Positions 32,545-41,689 of a stretch of 64,000 nucleotides of DNA are shown piece after piece (the first letter of the stretch is position 1; every line of letters begins with the position of its first letter). The notes beneath the pieces are model-generated. The model did not search any database and had not been told where the DNA came from. It saw nothing but the letters and a program-made list of their open reading frames with translations. Source of the DNA: Acholeplasma oculi (GTDB lineage Bacteria; Bacillota_I; Bacilli_A; Acholeplasmatales; Acholeplasmataceae); assembly GCF_900166985.1 (NCBI RefSeq), contig NZ_FUZK01000002.1, positions 291,999 through 355,998 of the forward strand, read 5' to 3'. The position numbers and the translations under genes are program-made.

Positions 32545-33693
32545 TTAGATGTATAATACATCTAACCTTAAATCTTTAATCCACTGTGTTTTACTTGTTG
32601 TAACAATAAATAGATTTGTTTTTGCCCTGGTTAATCCTACAAATAATAATCTTCTTTCCTCTTCTTCGTTTTTATACATCGGGTCTTTATCAAAGGGAAG
32701 TGATTCCATCCCAATTATAAAAACTGTTTCGAACTCCAATCCTTTAGATTCATGAAAACTCATCAATCTGACATTGAATAGATAATTTCTTTTAAGAATT
32801 TGTTTGAGTCTAACTGCTTGATAATGATTTCTATATAAAATAACTGCATCAAAATACTTGTGTTTTTTAATCGTTTGAACAATTTTAACTTCAATAGATT
32901 CAACTGAACCTATCCAAATAATCGGTTTAACATCAATTGTCTTTTCACCTTTTAATGTCTTTTTAATGCGATTTATATTCTTTTTAATCAGTCGATTTGA
33001 TACATCTAATATGGCATTTGTTGAGCGGTAGTTCTTTTCAAGATTTAAGAGTTTAGCTTGATACTTTTCTAATAAATAGGTGATGAGTTCATATCTTGCA
33101 CCTCTAAATCCATAGATAGATTGATCGGGGTCTCCTACTGCAAAAAAGTTAACATTAGGATGCAACATAGTTTCTAAGAGTTTGAATTGTAAGAGATTTG
33201 TATCTTGAAATTCATCTACAAATATATACTGATATGTATGATATTTTACCTCATCTAAAGCCTCAATCAGTAAGTCATCAAAATCAACTAATCCACGTGA
33301 TTTTAAATATGTTTGGTATCTATCATAGATGGATGGCTTCTTAACTTTTCCTAAACTATTTTTATAGTTTGCTATTTTGAGTATGTCATTTTCTAAAAAT
33401 TCATTGTTATATTCAAAGAGTTTAATTGACTTATTTTTAGCCAATAATTCATAACAATACCCATGAAATGTATATACAGAAACACTTGTATCTATGAGTC
33501 TTTCTTCCATTTCAAGGGCTGCCTTTTTAGTAAATGTAATGCATAAAATGTCTTCTTTTCTTACGCCTTTTGAAATCAAGTATTTTATTCTCTCAACAAT
33601 TACTCTGGTTTTTCCACTACCGGCTCCTGCCAACAAAAACACATAGGGTTCTTCTGTATATACAGCATTTTTTTGTTCGTCATTTAATATCAT
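32545..33693 (-). CDS. Miniature UvrD/Rep-type superfamily 1 helicase
   Basis: A 382-residue SF1A helicase, much shorter than the roughly 700 residues of PcrA/UvrD. All core motifs are present: Q motif 'LNDEQKNAVYT', I 'LAGAGSGKTRVIVERI', Ia 'ITFTKKAALEME', II 'FVDEFQDTNLLQ', III 'VGDPDQSIYGFRGA', IV 'LNLEKNYRST', V 'FHESKGLEFETVFIIG' and VI 'LLFVGLTRAKTNLFIV'. Subdomains 1B and especially 2B are largely missing. Start chosen at ATG 33693, eleven bases after GGGAGG. It lies directly downstream of pcrA, so it may be a diverged, reduced paralogue. Its role is unknown. Confidence 0.88.
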   Translation of the reverse strand: MILNDEQKNAVYTEEPYVFLLAGAGSGKTRVIVERIKYLISKGVRKEDILCITFTKKAALEMEERLIDTSVSVYTFHGYCYELLAKNKSIKLFEYNNEFLENDILKIANYKNSLGKVKKPSIYDRYQTYLKSRGLVDFDDLLIEALDEVKYHTYQYIFVDEFQDTNLLQFKLLETMLHPNVNFFAVGDPDQSIYGFRGARYELITYLLEKYQAKLLNLEKNYRSTNAILDVSNRLIKKNINRIKKTLKGEKTIDVKPIIWIGSVESIEVKIVQTIKKHKYFDAVILYRNHYQAVRLKQILKRNYLFNVRLMSFHESKGLEFETVFIIGMESLPFDKDPMYKNEEEERRLLFVGLTRAKTNLFIVTTSKTQWIKDLRLDVLYI

Positions 33694-33701
33694 TGATATA
33701 A

Positions 33702-33729
33702 AAACCTCCCATATCATAATAGGAGGTTT
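33702..33729 (-). promoter_or_regulatory. Hairpin that pairs the mini-helicase ribosome site
   Basis: On the minus strand AAACCTCC and GGAGGTTT pair across a 12-base loop and are followed by TTTAT. It looks like the terminator of pcrA, yet its 3' arm is the Shine-Dalgarno sequence of the next gene. Confidence 0.7.
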
Positions 33730-33735
33730 CTTGTT

Positions 33736-35823
33736 TTATACTTTTTTAATACTTGGATGATTCTCTAAAATTTTCTTAATACCGTGAGGTAATGAGAATG
33801 CAATTGTTGCAATCTCACCTTCAATAGAAACAACAATACCGCTACCAAAGATTTGGTGCATGACTTTATCTCCAGGTTTTAAGAATGACGTATTGGGTGT
33901 TCCTGTTTGTTCTTTATTAAATTTAGTTAATATTTCTTTTGTTGGTTGCATCTCTCTTAAGAATCGAGAGGCTCTAGGATAGATGAATGAACCATACAAT
34001 AATCGTTTTTCACTTCGTGTTAAGTATAATCTTCTCTTAGCTCTTGTAACACCCACATAGGCAATGCGTCGTTCTTCTTCCATATCTCTTGGGTCCATGG
34101 ATGCTTGTGGAGAAGGAAATATTTGATCTTCCATTACTGCCATAAAGACACAATCAAATTCTAAACCCTTTACTTGATGATATGTTGATAAGACAACAGC
34201 ATCTTTTTGTTGCGCTTTATCTAAGTCTGTATAAAGTGCAATTTGATCAAGCAGTTGTTGAAGTTTCTCAATAAATGTTCCTTCATAGAATTCATTTCCC
34301 ATAACAAATACGGATTTTAATTCTTTAATATTATCGATTCTTTCTTCGGATATATCATCCTTTTCTTCTTCAAGCATCATGATGTAACCTGTTTGATAGG
34401 CAACATACATAACAACTTCTTCTAAAGTCTCCATCGATTCTAATCTTTCTTTCATTTCAAAGATAAGACTCTTAAAGTTCTTTAGACTTTCCATGGTTTT
34501 ACCATTTATATCAAGATAATCGATGGCTTCCATCATGGATATATTTTTTTCTTTAGAAATGAGTTCAATCTTATTAATTGTTGTCGGTCCAATACTTCTT
34601 CTTGGAACATTAATGATTCTTTTTAAATAAAAATCAAGCGTTGGATTAACGATGAGTCTTATGTATGCAAGTATATCCTTAATTTCTCTACGTTGATAAA
34701 AAGATATACCACCATACATCACATATGGAATATTATATTTCATAAGTGTATCTTCAAATTGACGACTTAATGCATTATTTCTATAAAGAATAGCTATGTC
34801 CTGATAAGGAATACCTTCTTCTTTAACCAATCTAATAATTTCGTTTGCTATCATGGTTGCTTCAGCAAAATCTGTAGGTGCAGTCCAAATAAATGGCTCT
34901 TTACCGTTTCCTAAATTGGATTCTAGATTTTTCTTAAACGGTCTGTGTTGATTTTGTGCAATCAACCTATTGGCAAATTTAAGAATCTCAACAGTTGACC
35001 TGTAATTTAAATCCAGAACACACTCACCACCAAAATCTTTATTAAAGTGGTTAGCATTCTCATAGTTAGCACCTCTAAATGCATAAATAGATTGATCCGG
35101 GTCTCCTACAACAAATAAATTTTTATGCTTACCTGCAAGCATCTTCATCATTTGATATTGGATGTGGTCCGTATCTTGAAATTCATCTACTAAGATATAT
35201 TGAAACCTTTCTTGGTATCTTTCTAGTACTTCATGGTCTTCACTGAATAATTTAAAGGTCAGGAGTTGTAAATCATCAAAATCTAATAAATTATTTAAAG
35301 ATAGTTCTTGTTGATAAGACTGAAAAACCATTTTTTCGTTATAATCATCAAAACTATCTTCATTAAAATGTTTGAATCTAGATATCTTATTTCTTAAATC
35401 ATTGATTTTATAATGTTTTGAATCCATATTTAATTTTTTAATAATTTCTCTTATAAAGGACTTTACATCATCTTCATCAATGATATTAAAGTTTCTTGTG
35501 TAACCCATCCCAAGTCTTTCGATATCTTTTCTAAGTACTTGAACACCAAAGGAGTGGAATGTATAAATCCAACAACCTGATGCATAAGGTCCAGCCATAT
35601 CAATGATACGCTCTCTCATTTCTTTAGCTGCCTTATTGGTAAATGTTACCGCTAGAATACTCTCAGGAGAAATCCCTGCATTTTCTATTAAGTATGCAAC
35701 TCTTGTTGTGAGTGTTCTAGTTTTTCCAGTTCCTGCACCGGCTATGACAAAAAGCGGGCCATCAATATGCGTGGCCGCTTGATATTGTTTTGGATTTAAT
35801 TTTTCCAACCATTTATTCATCAT
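33736..35823 (-). CDS. pcrA: PcrA/UvrD-type DNA helicase
   Basis: A 695-residue superfamily 1A helicase, the essential Gram-positive repair helicase. Motifs: 'LNPKQYQAATHIDGPLFVIA' Q region, 'GAGTGKTRTLTTR', 'AVTFTNKAAKEMRERI', 'LVDEFQDTDHIQYQ', 'VGDPDQSIYAFRGA', 'LDLNYRST', 'STYHQVKGLEFDCVFMA', 'RRIAYVGVTRAKRRLYLT'. The C-terminal tail 'PGDKVMHQIFGSGIVVSIEG' is the UvrD/PcrA Tudor-like domain. Two adjacent ATG codons (35823 and 35820) follow AAGG; either could start. It begins just after the glnS stop. Confidence 0.95.
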   Translation of the reverse strand: MMNKWLEKLNPKQYQAATHIDGPLFVIAGAGTGKTRTLTTRVAYLIENAGISPESILAVTFTNKAAKEMRERIIDMAGPYASGCWIYTFHSFGVQVLRKDIERLGMGYTRNFNIIDEDDVKSFIREIIKKLNMDSKHYKINDLRNKISRFKHFNEDSFDDYNEKMVFQSYQQELSLNNLLDFDDLQLLTFKLFSEDHEVLERYQERFQYILVDEFQDTDHIQYQMMKMLAGKHKNLFVVGDPDQSIYAFRGANYENANHFNKDFGGECVLDLNYRSTVEILKFANRLIAQNQHRPFKKNLESNLGNGKEPFIWTAPTDFAEATMIANEIIRLVKEEGIPYQDIAILYRNNALSRQFEDTLMKYNIPYVMYGGISFYQRREIKDILAYIRLIVNPTLDFYLKRIINVPRRSIGPTTINKIELISKEKNISMMEAIDYLDINGKTMESLKNFKSLIFEMKERLESMETLEEVVMYVAYQTGYIMMLEEEKDDISEERIDNIKELKSVFVMGNEFYEGTFIEKLQQLLDQIALYTDLDKAQQKDAVVLSTYHQVKGLEFDCVFMAVMEDQIFPSPQASMDPRDMEEERRIAYVGVTRAKRRLYLTRSEKRLLYGSFIYPRASRFLREMQPTKEILTKFNKEQTGTPNTSFLKPGDKVMHQIFGSGIVVSIEGEIATIAFSLPHGIKKILENHPSIKKV

Positions 35824-35830
35824 ATAAACC

Positions 35831-37468
35831 TTATTTATAACTACGTTTTAATGGAACGATTTCATTAAATATATAGTGGTTATTAGTTTTTTTGTCATAG
35901 AAACAATTGAAGAATCCATTTCTAATAAATTGATACTTCTCTTCGTTTGGTGTGTTTAAAAGTGTTTGTTCGATATATCCTTTTTTAATTGTCATAGAAT
36001 CTTTATTAAAACGTTCTTTAAGTTCTAATGATGTATCATCTTTTAGCATTGGACCAAAGAAATTAAATGTTGCAGGAATTGCAGTTGATGCTTCAACAAA
36101 ATGAATTGTACCATCAGGTTTTCTTTCATTAAATCCACTTCCTGATAATGTTGCTACATCATAAGTTGCTAGAACCTCAATGACTTTACCTGTTGAATCT
36201 TTAACGACTTCGTTTGCTTTAATGAAATATGTATGGAATAATCTAACTTCATTTCCTAATGACAAACGCTTATATTTTTTATCGGGTTTTTCTTCTAAAA
36301 AATCCTCGTTTTCAATATAAATGTGTTTAGAAAAAGCAATTTTTCTACTTCCTAATTCTGGTAAATCTTGATGATAAGGAACTTCAAAATATTCAATTTT
36401 TCCTTCAGGATAATTTGTAATTGTTACCTTTAATGGCTCTATAACAGCAAATGCGCGTTTTGCACGATTATTTAAATCGTCTCTTACAAAGGATTCTAAC
36501 ATGTCAGGGTCTACTTCGCTATTCACCTTAGAAAGACCTGTACCTAAGATAAATGCACGTATTGCTTCCTTAGTATATCCTTTACGTCTAAGTCCGGATA
36601 GAGTTGGCATTCTAGGGTCATCCCAACCATCCACTAATCCTTCGTCTACTAAATATTTTAAAAATCTTTTAGACATTACTGTATTTGAAATACCTAAGCG
36701 TCCAAACTCTATTTGTCTAGGAACTAAAGGCATTTCAGTTTCTCTAACAACCCAATCATATAGAGGTCTATGATCTTCAAACTCTAAAGAACATAAACTA
36801 TGTGTAATACCTTCTATTGCATCCTCTAAAGGATGTGCATAGTCATACATAGGGTAAACTTTCCAACGATCTTGAGTGTTATGGTGATAAGCAAAACTGA
36901 TTCTGTATAAAACTGGGTCTCTCATATTCATGTTTGTACTTGCCATATCAATTTTTGCTCTTAATACTTTTTCACCTTCAGCATATACTCCTTTTTGCAT
37001 ATTTAAAAAGAGTTCTAAGTTTTCTTCTACACTACGATTTCTATAAGGTGATTCTATTCCAGGAGTTACAACGTCTCCTCTAGTTTTTGATATTTCTTCT
37101 GCAGTTTGATCATCTACATAAGCCAATCCTTTTTTAATCAATAGAATGGCTCTATTAAACATTTCTTCAAAATAATCAGATGCAAAATAGATGGCTTTAG
37201 GATTATAACCTAACCATCTCACATCGTTTTCAATACTTCTTACATATTCCTCATCTTCTTTAGAAGGATTGGTATCATCATACCTTAAATTGGTATATCC
37301 TCCAAATGCTTTTGCAAGCTCAAAATTTGTAATAATCGCTCTTGCATGTCCAATATGTAAATATCCATTGGGTTCTGGCGGGAATCTTGTAATTATGGTA
37401 TCATGTTTACCATTTTTAAGATCCTCTTCCATAATCGTTTTAATAAAATTTGATTGGTTTTCCATCAT
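35831..37468 (-). CDS. glnS: Glutaminyl-tRNA synthetase
   Basis: A class I aminoacyl-tRNA synthetase of 545 residues that charges tRNA-Gln directly. The HIGH motif is 'PPEPNGYLHIGHARAI', GlnRS-type features are 'NLRYDDTNP' and 'GITHSLCSLEFEDHRPLYDW', and the KMSKS equivalent is 'TVMSKRFLKYLVDEG'. The C-terminal anticodon-binding beta-barrels include 'SKHIYIENEDF' and 'VRLFHTYFIKANEV'. Start at ATG 37468 or 37465, after TGAGG. Most Firmicutes lack GlnRS and use GatCAB, so its presence marks the lineage or a transfer. It is transcribed ahead of pcrA. Confidence 0.95.
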   Translation of the reverse strand: MMENQSNFIKTIMEEDLKNGKHDTIITRFPPEPNGYLHIGHARAIITNFELAKAFGGYTNLRYDDTNPSKEDEEYVRSIENDVRWLGYNPKAIYFASDYFEEMFNRAILLIKKGLAYVDDQTAEEISKTRGDVVTPGIESPYRNRSVEENLELFLNMQKGVYAEGEKVLRAKIDMASTNMNMRDPVLYRISFAYHHNTQDRWKVYPMYDYAHPLEDAIEGITHSLCSLEFEDHRPLYDWVVRETEMPLVPRQIEFGRLGISNTVMSKRFLKYLVDEGLVDGWDDPRMPTLSGLRRKGYTKEAIRAFILGTGLSKVNSEVDPDMLESFVRDDLNNRAKRAFAVIEPLKVTITNYPEGKIEYFEVPYHQDLPELGSRKIAFSKHIYIENEDFLEEKPDKKYKRLSLGNEVRLFHTYFIKANEVVKDSTGKVIEVLATYDVATLSGSGFNERKPDGTIHFVEASTAIPATFNFFGPMLKDDTSLELKERFNKDSMTIKKGYIEQTLLNTPNEEKYQFIRNGFFNCFYDKKTNNHYIFNEIVPLKRSYK

Positions 37469-37680
37469 ATGCCTCACATTCTAATCTAAAAAGTTTTCTA
37501 ATTTTCTTATCTTGATTTGGGTAAATTATATTTATCCATAGGTTTCCTAATACATATTTAACCATACTAAAAAACTATATTAATTATACCATACGATATA
37601 CTAAAATAATAATTCACATGGTTATCCATACACTATAAAATTCATGGATTTAAATTTTTTGTTGATCTTGATTTGATGTA

Positions 37681-37851
37681 TTATAAATTAAACTTGTCTC
37701 TTGAAAAAAGTAATATAATACCAGCATTTAAAGTAGACATTTGTACAAATGACCAACCTAGTTTCAACATGTCTGTAATGGTTTGATCAATCGCTTCTTC
37801 AATTGATTTTCTTGTGTATTTGACAATGACGATGGATTTGTATTCTAACAT
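37681..37851 (-). CDS. 56-residue protein, DUF4177-like
   Basis: A short gene with a near-perfect AAGGAGG ribosome site nine bases before ATG 37851. It encodes 56 residues: 'LEYKSIVIVKYTRKSIEEAI', 'DMLKLGWSFVQM', 'AGIILLFSRDK'. The plan (a first strand starting 'YK', a helix, 'GW' plus a strand, and a last strand ending in an aromatic-R/K pair) resembles DUF4177, a small family of unknown function. Assignment is tentative. It lies alone between glnS and the 553-residue membrane-anchored protein gene, pointing the same way. Confidence 0.7.
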   Translation of the reverse strand: MLEYKSIVIVKYTRKSIEEAIDQTITDMLKLGWSFVQMSTLNAGIILLFSRDKFNL

Positions 37852-37921
37852 AGATAAAAACCTCCTTGTTTACATCTTATATTGTATATGATTACTCAAC
37901 AAATTGCATTCTATTCAATAA

Positions 37922-37955
37922 AAAAGGGTGAAGTCTTTATCGCTTCACCCTTTAA
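37922..37955. terminator. Terminator after the 553-residue protein gene
   Basis: AAAGGGTGAAG / CTTCACCCTTT stem with a T-run on the minus strand, directly after the stop at 37962. Confidence 0.85.
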
Positions 37956-37961
37956 CTATAT

Positions 37962-39623
37962 TTATGGAAGTAATCCTTCTAATCCTGTTACACCATTTAA
38001 TGACTGGAAGAGTGCATCATATAAATCTGCTTGTTCTTCAACAGATAAACCATTAATTGCATCCAATAAATCATCTGGTTCACTATTTCCTAATAAGAAA
38101 TCATTATATACATCTAATACATCCGCATAATCTGGGTCTGCAAGTACTGTTCCTAAAGCACCATTAATTTGGTTTTGTAGATCCGTTAAGATAGCTAGAT
38201 TTGAAGCACTCGGTGTGATTTCAAATCTTAAGTATTGATTATGAACATAAACATCATTTACTGTAACACCTTGACTTGCAAATTCATTCATAAAGTCTTC
38301 TAGTATGATTTGATTTCCAACAATCATCTCATTTTCACCAACAAGTGCTAGAATCATTAAAACTTTATCATTCGATAATCCAATATCATCACCAATACCA
38401 ATTGAATCGATGGTAAAGATTAAATCTTTTTTATCCTCTGATATAGAAGGTGTTGCAATCAACGTAAAGTCGGTTTTAAAGAAGTTTGCAGGTTGATTTG
38501 CATTAAAAAGTTTCATAATGATTGTAAAATGAACTTTATTGCCTACATATCTTGCATAAAGTGGTTCTGTTTCCAATAAATAAACTTGATCTTCTAACTC
38601 AAAGGACTGATTCATATCCATGGAGTCCCCAATATAATACTCTAATAATTGGTTAAATGCATCTTCATGCATATCATAATATAGATTAGTATCCCCATTT
38701 AAAGAGCTAATTAATAATGAAGTTAATTGTCCTTGGAATAGTGCATTTAAATCATTTTCATTCATAATTGTTGAACTAGTTTGATACGCAGTTTTTGTTG
38801 AACGCATTTGTCCTAATGCGAGTGATAATCCACCTTGATTATCACCAAATCCTGATAGAAGTAAATTCTCTTCATCAATAAAACCTAAAAGTGCATCTAA
38901 CATTGGTTGACTTTCACCATTTGATGCAAGTAATCCTTTAAGATCGGTTGTTGTAACCCAAATAGATTTGGTTGTTAAATCATAATTACCAAAATCAGAT
39001 ACAGCCGTATTAATTAAATCATTTAAATCTTGTTGGGAAAAGAGTCCAACTGTCCAGTTAGCAAAATCATACATCCAAAGAATTGGTAAGTTACCAAATG
39101 AAATATTCTTGATAACTAACTTGTACTGATTTTCAACTGTTTGACCAACAGTTACTTGTTCAATTGAAACTTCTAAATCTAAAAATAAAGTTGTTTGGTA
39201 ATAAATATTAGAAAAACCCACTTCAATTCCAGCTTCTAATGTTAATCCTTTTTCGCTAAAATCTAATGTAACTCCTTTAAATCCACCATTATTTTCACCA
39301 ATTAAAATAGCATATTTTCGTTGGCTTATTGGAATATTTTCATCTGTTTTACCAAAATTAGGGTTACCTTCTGCATAAATGGCTTTAAGCGCTGCATTGG
39401 CTTCCTCACTTGTTAATGTGAATTCAAAATTATCGGCATTTGGGTCTGACAAAAAGGCATCAAATTGTTGATTAGCAATACTTGTAAAAGATAAGTTTTC
39501 GTTGTTTTCAAAATCTTCTACCGGTGCACTATATCCTTTATACATAATTGCCAGCAGGATAAACGGTGTTAAAAAGATAATAAGCGATACAATTTTAATA
39601 ATTCTTTTAATTAATTTAAACAT
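37962..39623 (-). CDS. Large membrane-anchored extracellular protein, unknown
   Basis: A 553-residue protein with one N-terminal transmembrane helix (about residues 9-30, 'IVSLIIFLTPFILLAIMY') and a long extracellular part. That part has repeated beta-strand patterns, many N, D and S residues, and acidic helices near the end ('DVLDVYNDFLLGNSEPDDLL'). I recognise no family, although such anchored proteins of 500-600 residues are common in wall-less bacteria. The ribosome site lies inside a hairpin that also terminates tsaD. A strong terminator follows it, so it may be transcribed alone or by read-through. Confidence 0.75.
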   Translation of the reverse strand: MFKLIKRIIKIVSLIIFLTPFILLAIMYKGYSAPVEDFENNENLSFTSIANQQFDAFLSDPNADNFEFTLTSEEANAALKAIYAEGNPNFGKTDENIPISQRKYAILIGENNGGFKGVTLDFSEKGLTLEAGIEVGFSNIYYQTTLFLDLEVSIEQVTVGQTVENQYKLVIKNISFGNLPILWMYDFANWTVGLFSQQDLNDLINTAVSDFGNYDLTTKSIWVTTTDLKGLLASNGESQPMLDALLGFIDEENLLLSGFGDNQGGLSLALGQMRSTKTAYQTSSTIMNENDLNALFQGQLTSLLISSLNGDTNLYYDMHEDAFNQLLEYYIGDSMDMNQSFELEDQVYLLETEPLYARYVGNKVHFTIIMKLFNANQPANFFKTDFTLIATPSISEDKKDLIFTIDSIGIGDDIGLSNDKVLMILALVGENEMIVGNQIILEDFMNEFASQGVTVNDVYVHNQYLRFEITPSASNLAILTDLQNQINGALGTVLADPDYADVLDVYNDFLLGNSEPDDLLDAINGLSVEEQADLYDALFQSLNGVTGLEGLLP

Positions 39624-39628
39624 AATAA

Positions 39629-39672
39629 AAATCCTCCTATATCACATATTATATGTGTTCATTGGAGGATTT
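39629..39672 (-). promoter_or_regulatory. Hairpin that pairs the ribosome site of the 553-residue protein
   Basis: On the minus strand AAATCCTCC (39664-39672) pairs with GGAGGATTT (39629-39637), and an inner CACATAT/ATATGTG stem extends it; TTATT follows. It is both a plausible tsaD terminator and a lid on the next Shine-Dalgarno. Confidence 0.7.
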
Positions 39673-39686
39673 GTTATAAATTTACA

Positions 39687-40688
39687 TTATGAACGATAAA
39701 AGTTCAAACTAGAATCACCTTTAATAAAGTAATCTCCTGTACCTTTATCTTTTTGATATTGATAATATGCAGCAATACCAATCATTGCTGCTTGGTCTGT
39801 ACAATATCTAATATGCGGAATTAAGATTTCAAAATCAGGTAGTCTTTCAAACATTTTAAATCTTAAACCCTTATTTGCTGCAACACCACCTGCAACAATG
39901 ATTTGCTTAACACCTAGTAGATTTGCTGCATTCTTTGTTTTTTCAACTAAAACTTCTGTTACAACTTCTTGGAATGATGCACAGACATCTTCTACTAAGA
40001 AAGGAACTTCTTTTTGCTTCATATTGTGGACTAAATTGAGTACAGCGCTTTTTAATCCAGAAAATGAAAAGTTATACGGTTCATTTTTTAAGAATGGTTT
40101 AGGTAAATTATATATTGCTTTACCTGTATGTGCAAGTTTATCCACGAGTGGTCCTCCTGGATAAGGAAGTCCTAAAATTCTAGCAACTTTATCATATGCC
40201 TCACCAACTGCATCATCAAGTGTTGTTCCTAATAATTCGATTTCCAAATGATCTTTTACTAATAAAAGTTCAGTATGTCCACCACTAACTAAAAGTGTTA
40301 ATAATGGAAACTTCATATCGCCTTCAATTTGTGCAGCATATATATGTCCAAGCAAATGATTCACACCAATAATAGGTATTTTATTTGCATAAGCAAAACT
40401 TGTTGCTGCATTAATACCTACAAGAAGTGAACCAATTAATCCGGGTCCCTTCGTCACTGCAACCAAATCAATATCACTCACTTGAATGTTTGCTTGTTGG
40501 ATAGCCTCATCAAACATATAAAGTATGCTTTCGATATGAGCTCTGGATGCAACTTCTGGAACCACACCACCAAATCGTTCATGTATCTTAATTTGTGATA
40601 AGACAGCATTGGATAAAACATCTTTGCCGTCTCTTGTGATTGCAACACTTGTTTCATCACAAGATGTTTCAACAGATAATATAATCAT
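39687..40688 (-). CDS. tsaD: tRNA N6-adenosine threonylcarbamoyltransferase
   Basis: A 333-residue TsaD (Gcp/YgjD), the transferase that puts threonylcarbamoyl on A37 of ANN-decoding tRNAs. It starts (M)[15 protein letters not shown]; the metal ligands are in '[11 protein letters not shown]'; the ATP site is '[15 protein letters not shown]'; '[10 protein letters not shown]' and '[12 protein letters not shown]' follow; and '[12 protein letters not shown]' is near the C-terminus. GGAGG lies nine bases before ATG 40688. It follows tsaE, tsaB and rimI in one operon, so all dedicated t6A partners except TsaC are here. Confidence 0.96.
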   Translation of the reverse strand: MIILSVETSCDETSVAITRDGKDVLSNAVLSQIKIHERFGGVVPEVASRAHIESILYMFDEAIQQANIQVSDIDLVAVTKGPGLIGSLLVGINAATSFAYANKIPIIGVNHLLGHIYAAQIEGDMKFPLLTLLVSGGHTELLLVKDHLEIELLGTTLDDAVGEAYDKVARILGLPYPGGPLVDKLAHTGKAIYNLPKPFLKNEPYNFSFSGLKSAVLNLVHNMKQKEVPFLVEDVCASFQEVVTEVLVEKTKNAANLLGVKQIIVAGGVAANKGLRFKMFERLPDFEILIPHIRYCTDQAAMIGIAAYYQYQKDKGTGDYFIKGDSSLNFYRS

Positions 40689-40689
40689 T

Positions 40690-41121
40690 TTAAAAATCCT
40701 CCAGTAGCATGATATATGCATCCTCGTTTAAATAATAGTTTTCTAATGTATGTACATGTTTAGCACCAAACTTCTTATAGAAGTCTTGTGCAATGATATT
40801 GGATTTACGTACCTCAAGTACTAAAGATTTGACATTGTTTTCTTTAAGTTCTAAAAGAATATATGAGAATAATTCTTTACCAATACCTTGATGTTGATGT
40901 TCTTCATCAACTAAAAAGTTTAGAATATCTGCATTTTGATCAATGACTCTATAACTAATGTATCCAAGAATGCCCAGTTGATTTTCATAAACAAAAATTC
41001 TTGAAAACTCATTTTCAAGTAATTCTTGTTTTAAAAAAGCATACCCTAATGAAGTTTTAAAGATTTTAGTTTCTAGTTCAACAATACGCTCTAGATCACT
41101 TACTTGTGCTTGTCTGATCAA
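40690..41121 (-). CDS. rimI: Ribosomal-protein-alanine acetyltransferase family (GNAT)
   Basis: A 143-residue GNAT acetyltransferase of the RimI type, between tsaB and tsaD as in many Firmicutes. The acetyl-CoA binding loop is '[18 protein letters not shown]', and '[20 protein letters not shown]' with '[14 protein letters not shown]' form the family end. Length is normal. The N-terminus overlaps tsaB by 26 bases, so translation is coupled. Its substrate here is inferred from the family; the protein may acetylate targets other than ribosomal protein S18. Confidence 0.88.
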   Translation of the reverse strand: MIRQAQVSDLERIVELETKIFKTSLGYAFLKQELLENEFSRIFVYENQLGILGYISYRVIDQNADILNFLVDEEHQHQGIGKELFSYILLELKENNVKSLVLEVRKSNIIAQDFYKKFGAKHVHTLENYYLNEDAYIMLLEDF

Positions 41122-41689
41122 GTTTATGCTCCGCCTCGGTTTTTCTTAAATAATTCGGTACGATATTATAAACATCTAAAACTTCTTTCATATGTTGGAT
41201 AACTCTTGTTCCATCAATTTGGATGGTCTCAGGTGTAATTGTAAGTAATATGTTTAAATCATCTGTTGATAATTTATCTAAATCACGTACACGTTCTTCC
41301 TTTGTTAACTTAGCTTCTTTAAAGTAGCCAGAAAAACCTTGATTGTTTTTAGCATCATGCCAAACAAGACGCTCATCATCATATCCAGAAGATAAGAATG
41401 CTAAACTACTGATTTGATATAATTTAATGCCCGTTGCATAAGATAGCATTTTTGCAGTCATTAAACCGACTCTAAGACCCGTATAAGAACCCGGCCCTAT
41501 TCCAACAACAATACCATCTAAATCTTTTAACTCTAATTGATTTCTTTTTAAAAGTGTATCTATTAAAGGAATGATATATGCTTGATGGTCAGATTTACCA
41601 ATTCTTGTTTCTTTATCTAGGGTTTCATTTGGAGTTTGTAACATTAACACCATTTGATTGGTGGATGTATCCATTAATAAGTATTTCAT
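41096..41689 (-). CDS. tsaB: t6A biosynthesis protein TsaB
   Basis: A 197-residue TsaB (YeaZ), the inactive TsaD-like scaffold for the tRNA threonylcarbamoyl complex. It begins (M)KYLLMDTSTNQMVLML and has 'VVGIGPGSYTGLRVGLMTAK' and 'SSLAFLS'. The ATG at 41689 overlaps the tsaE stop as ATGA. An upstream GTG (41704) would add five residues and is less likely. Confidence 0.92.
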   Translation of the reverse strand: MKYLLMDTSTNQMVLMLQTPNETLDKETRIGKSDHQAYIIPLIDTLLKRNQLELKDLDGIVVGIGPGSYTGLRVGLMTAKMLSYATGIKLYQISSLAFLSSGYDDERLVWHDAKNNQGFSGYFKEAKLTKEERVRDLDKLSTDDLNILLTITPETIQIDGTRVIQHMKEVLDVYNIVPNYLRKTEAEHKLDQTSTSK

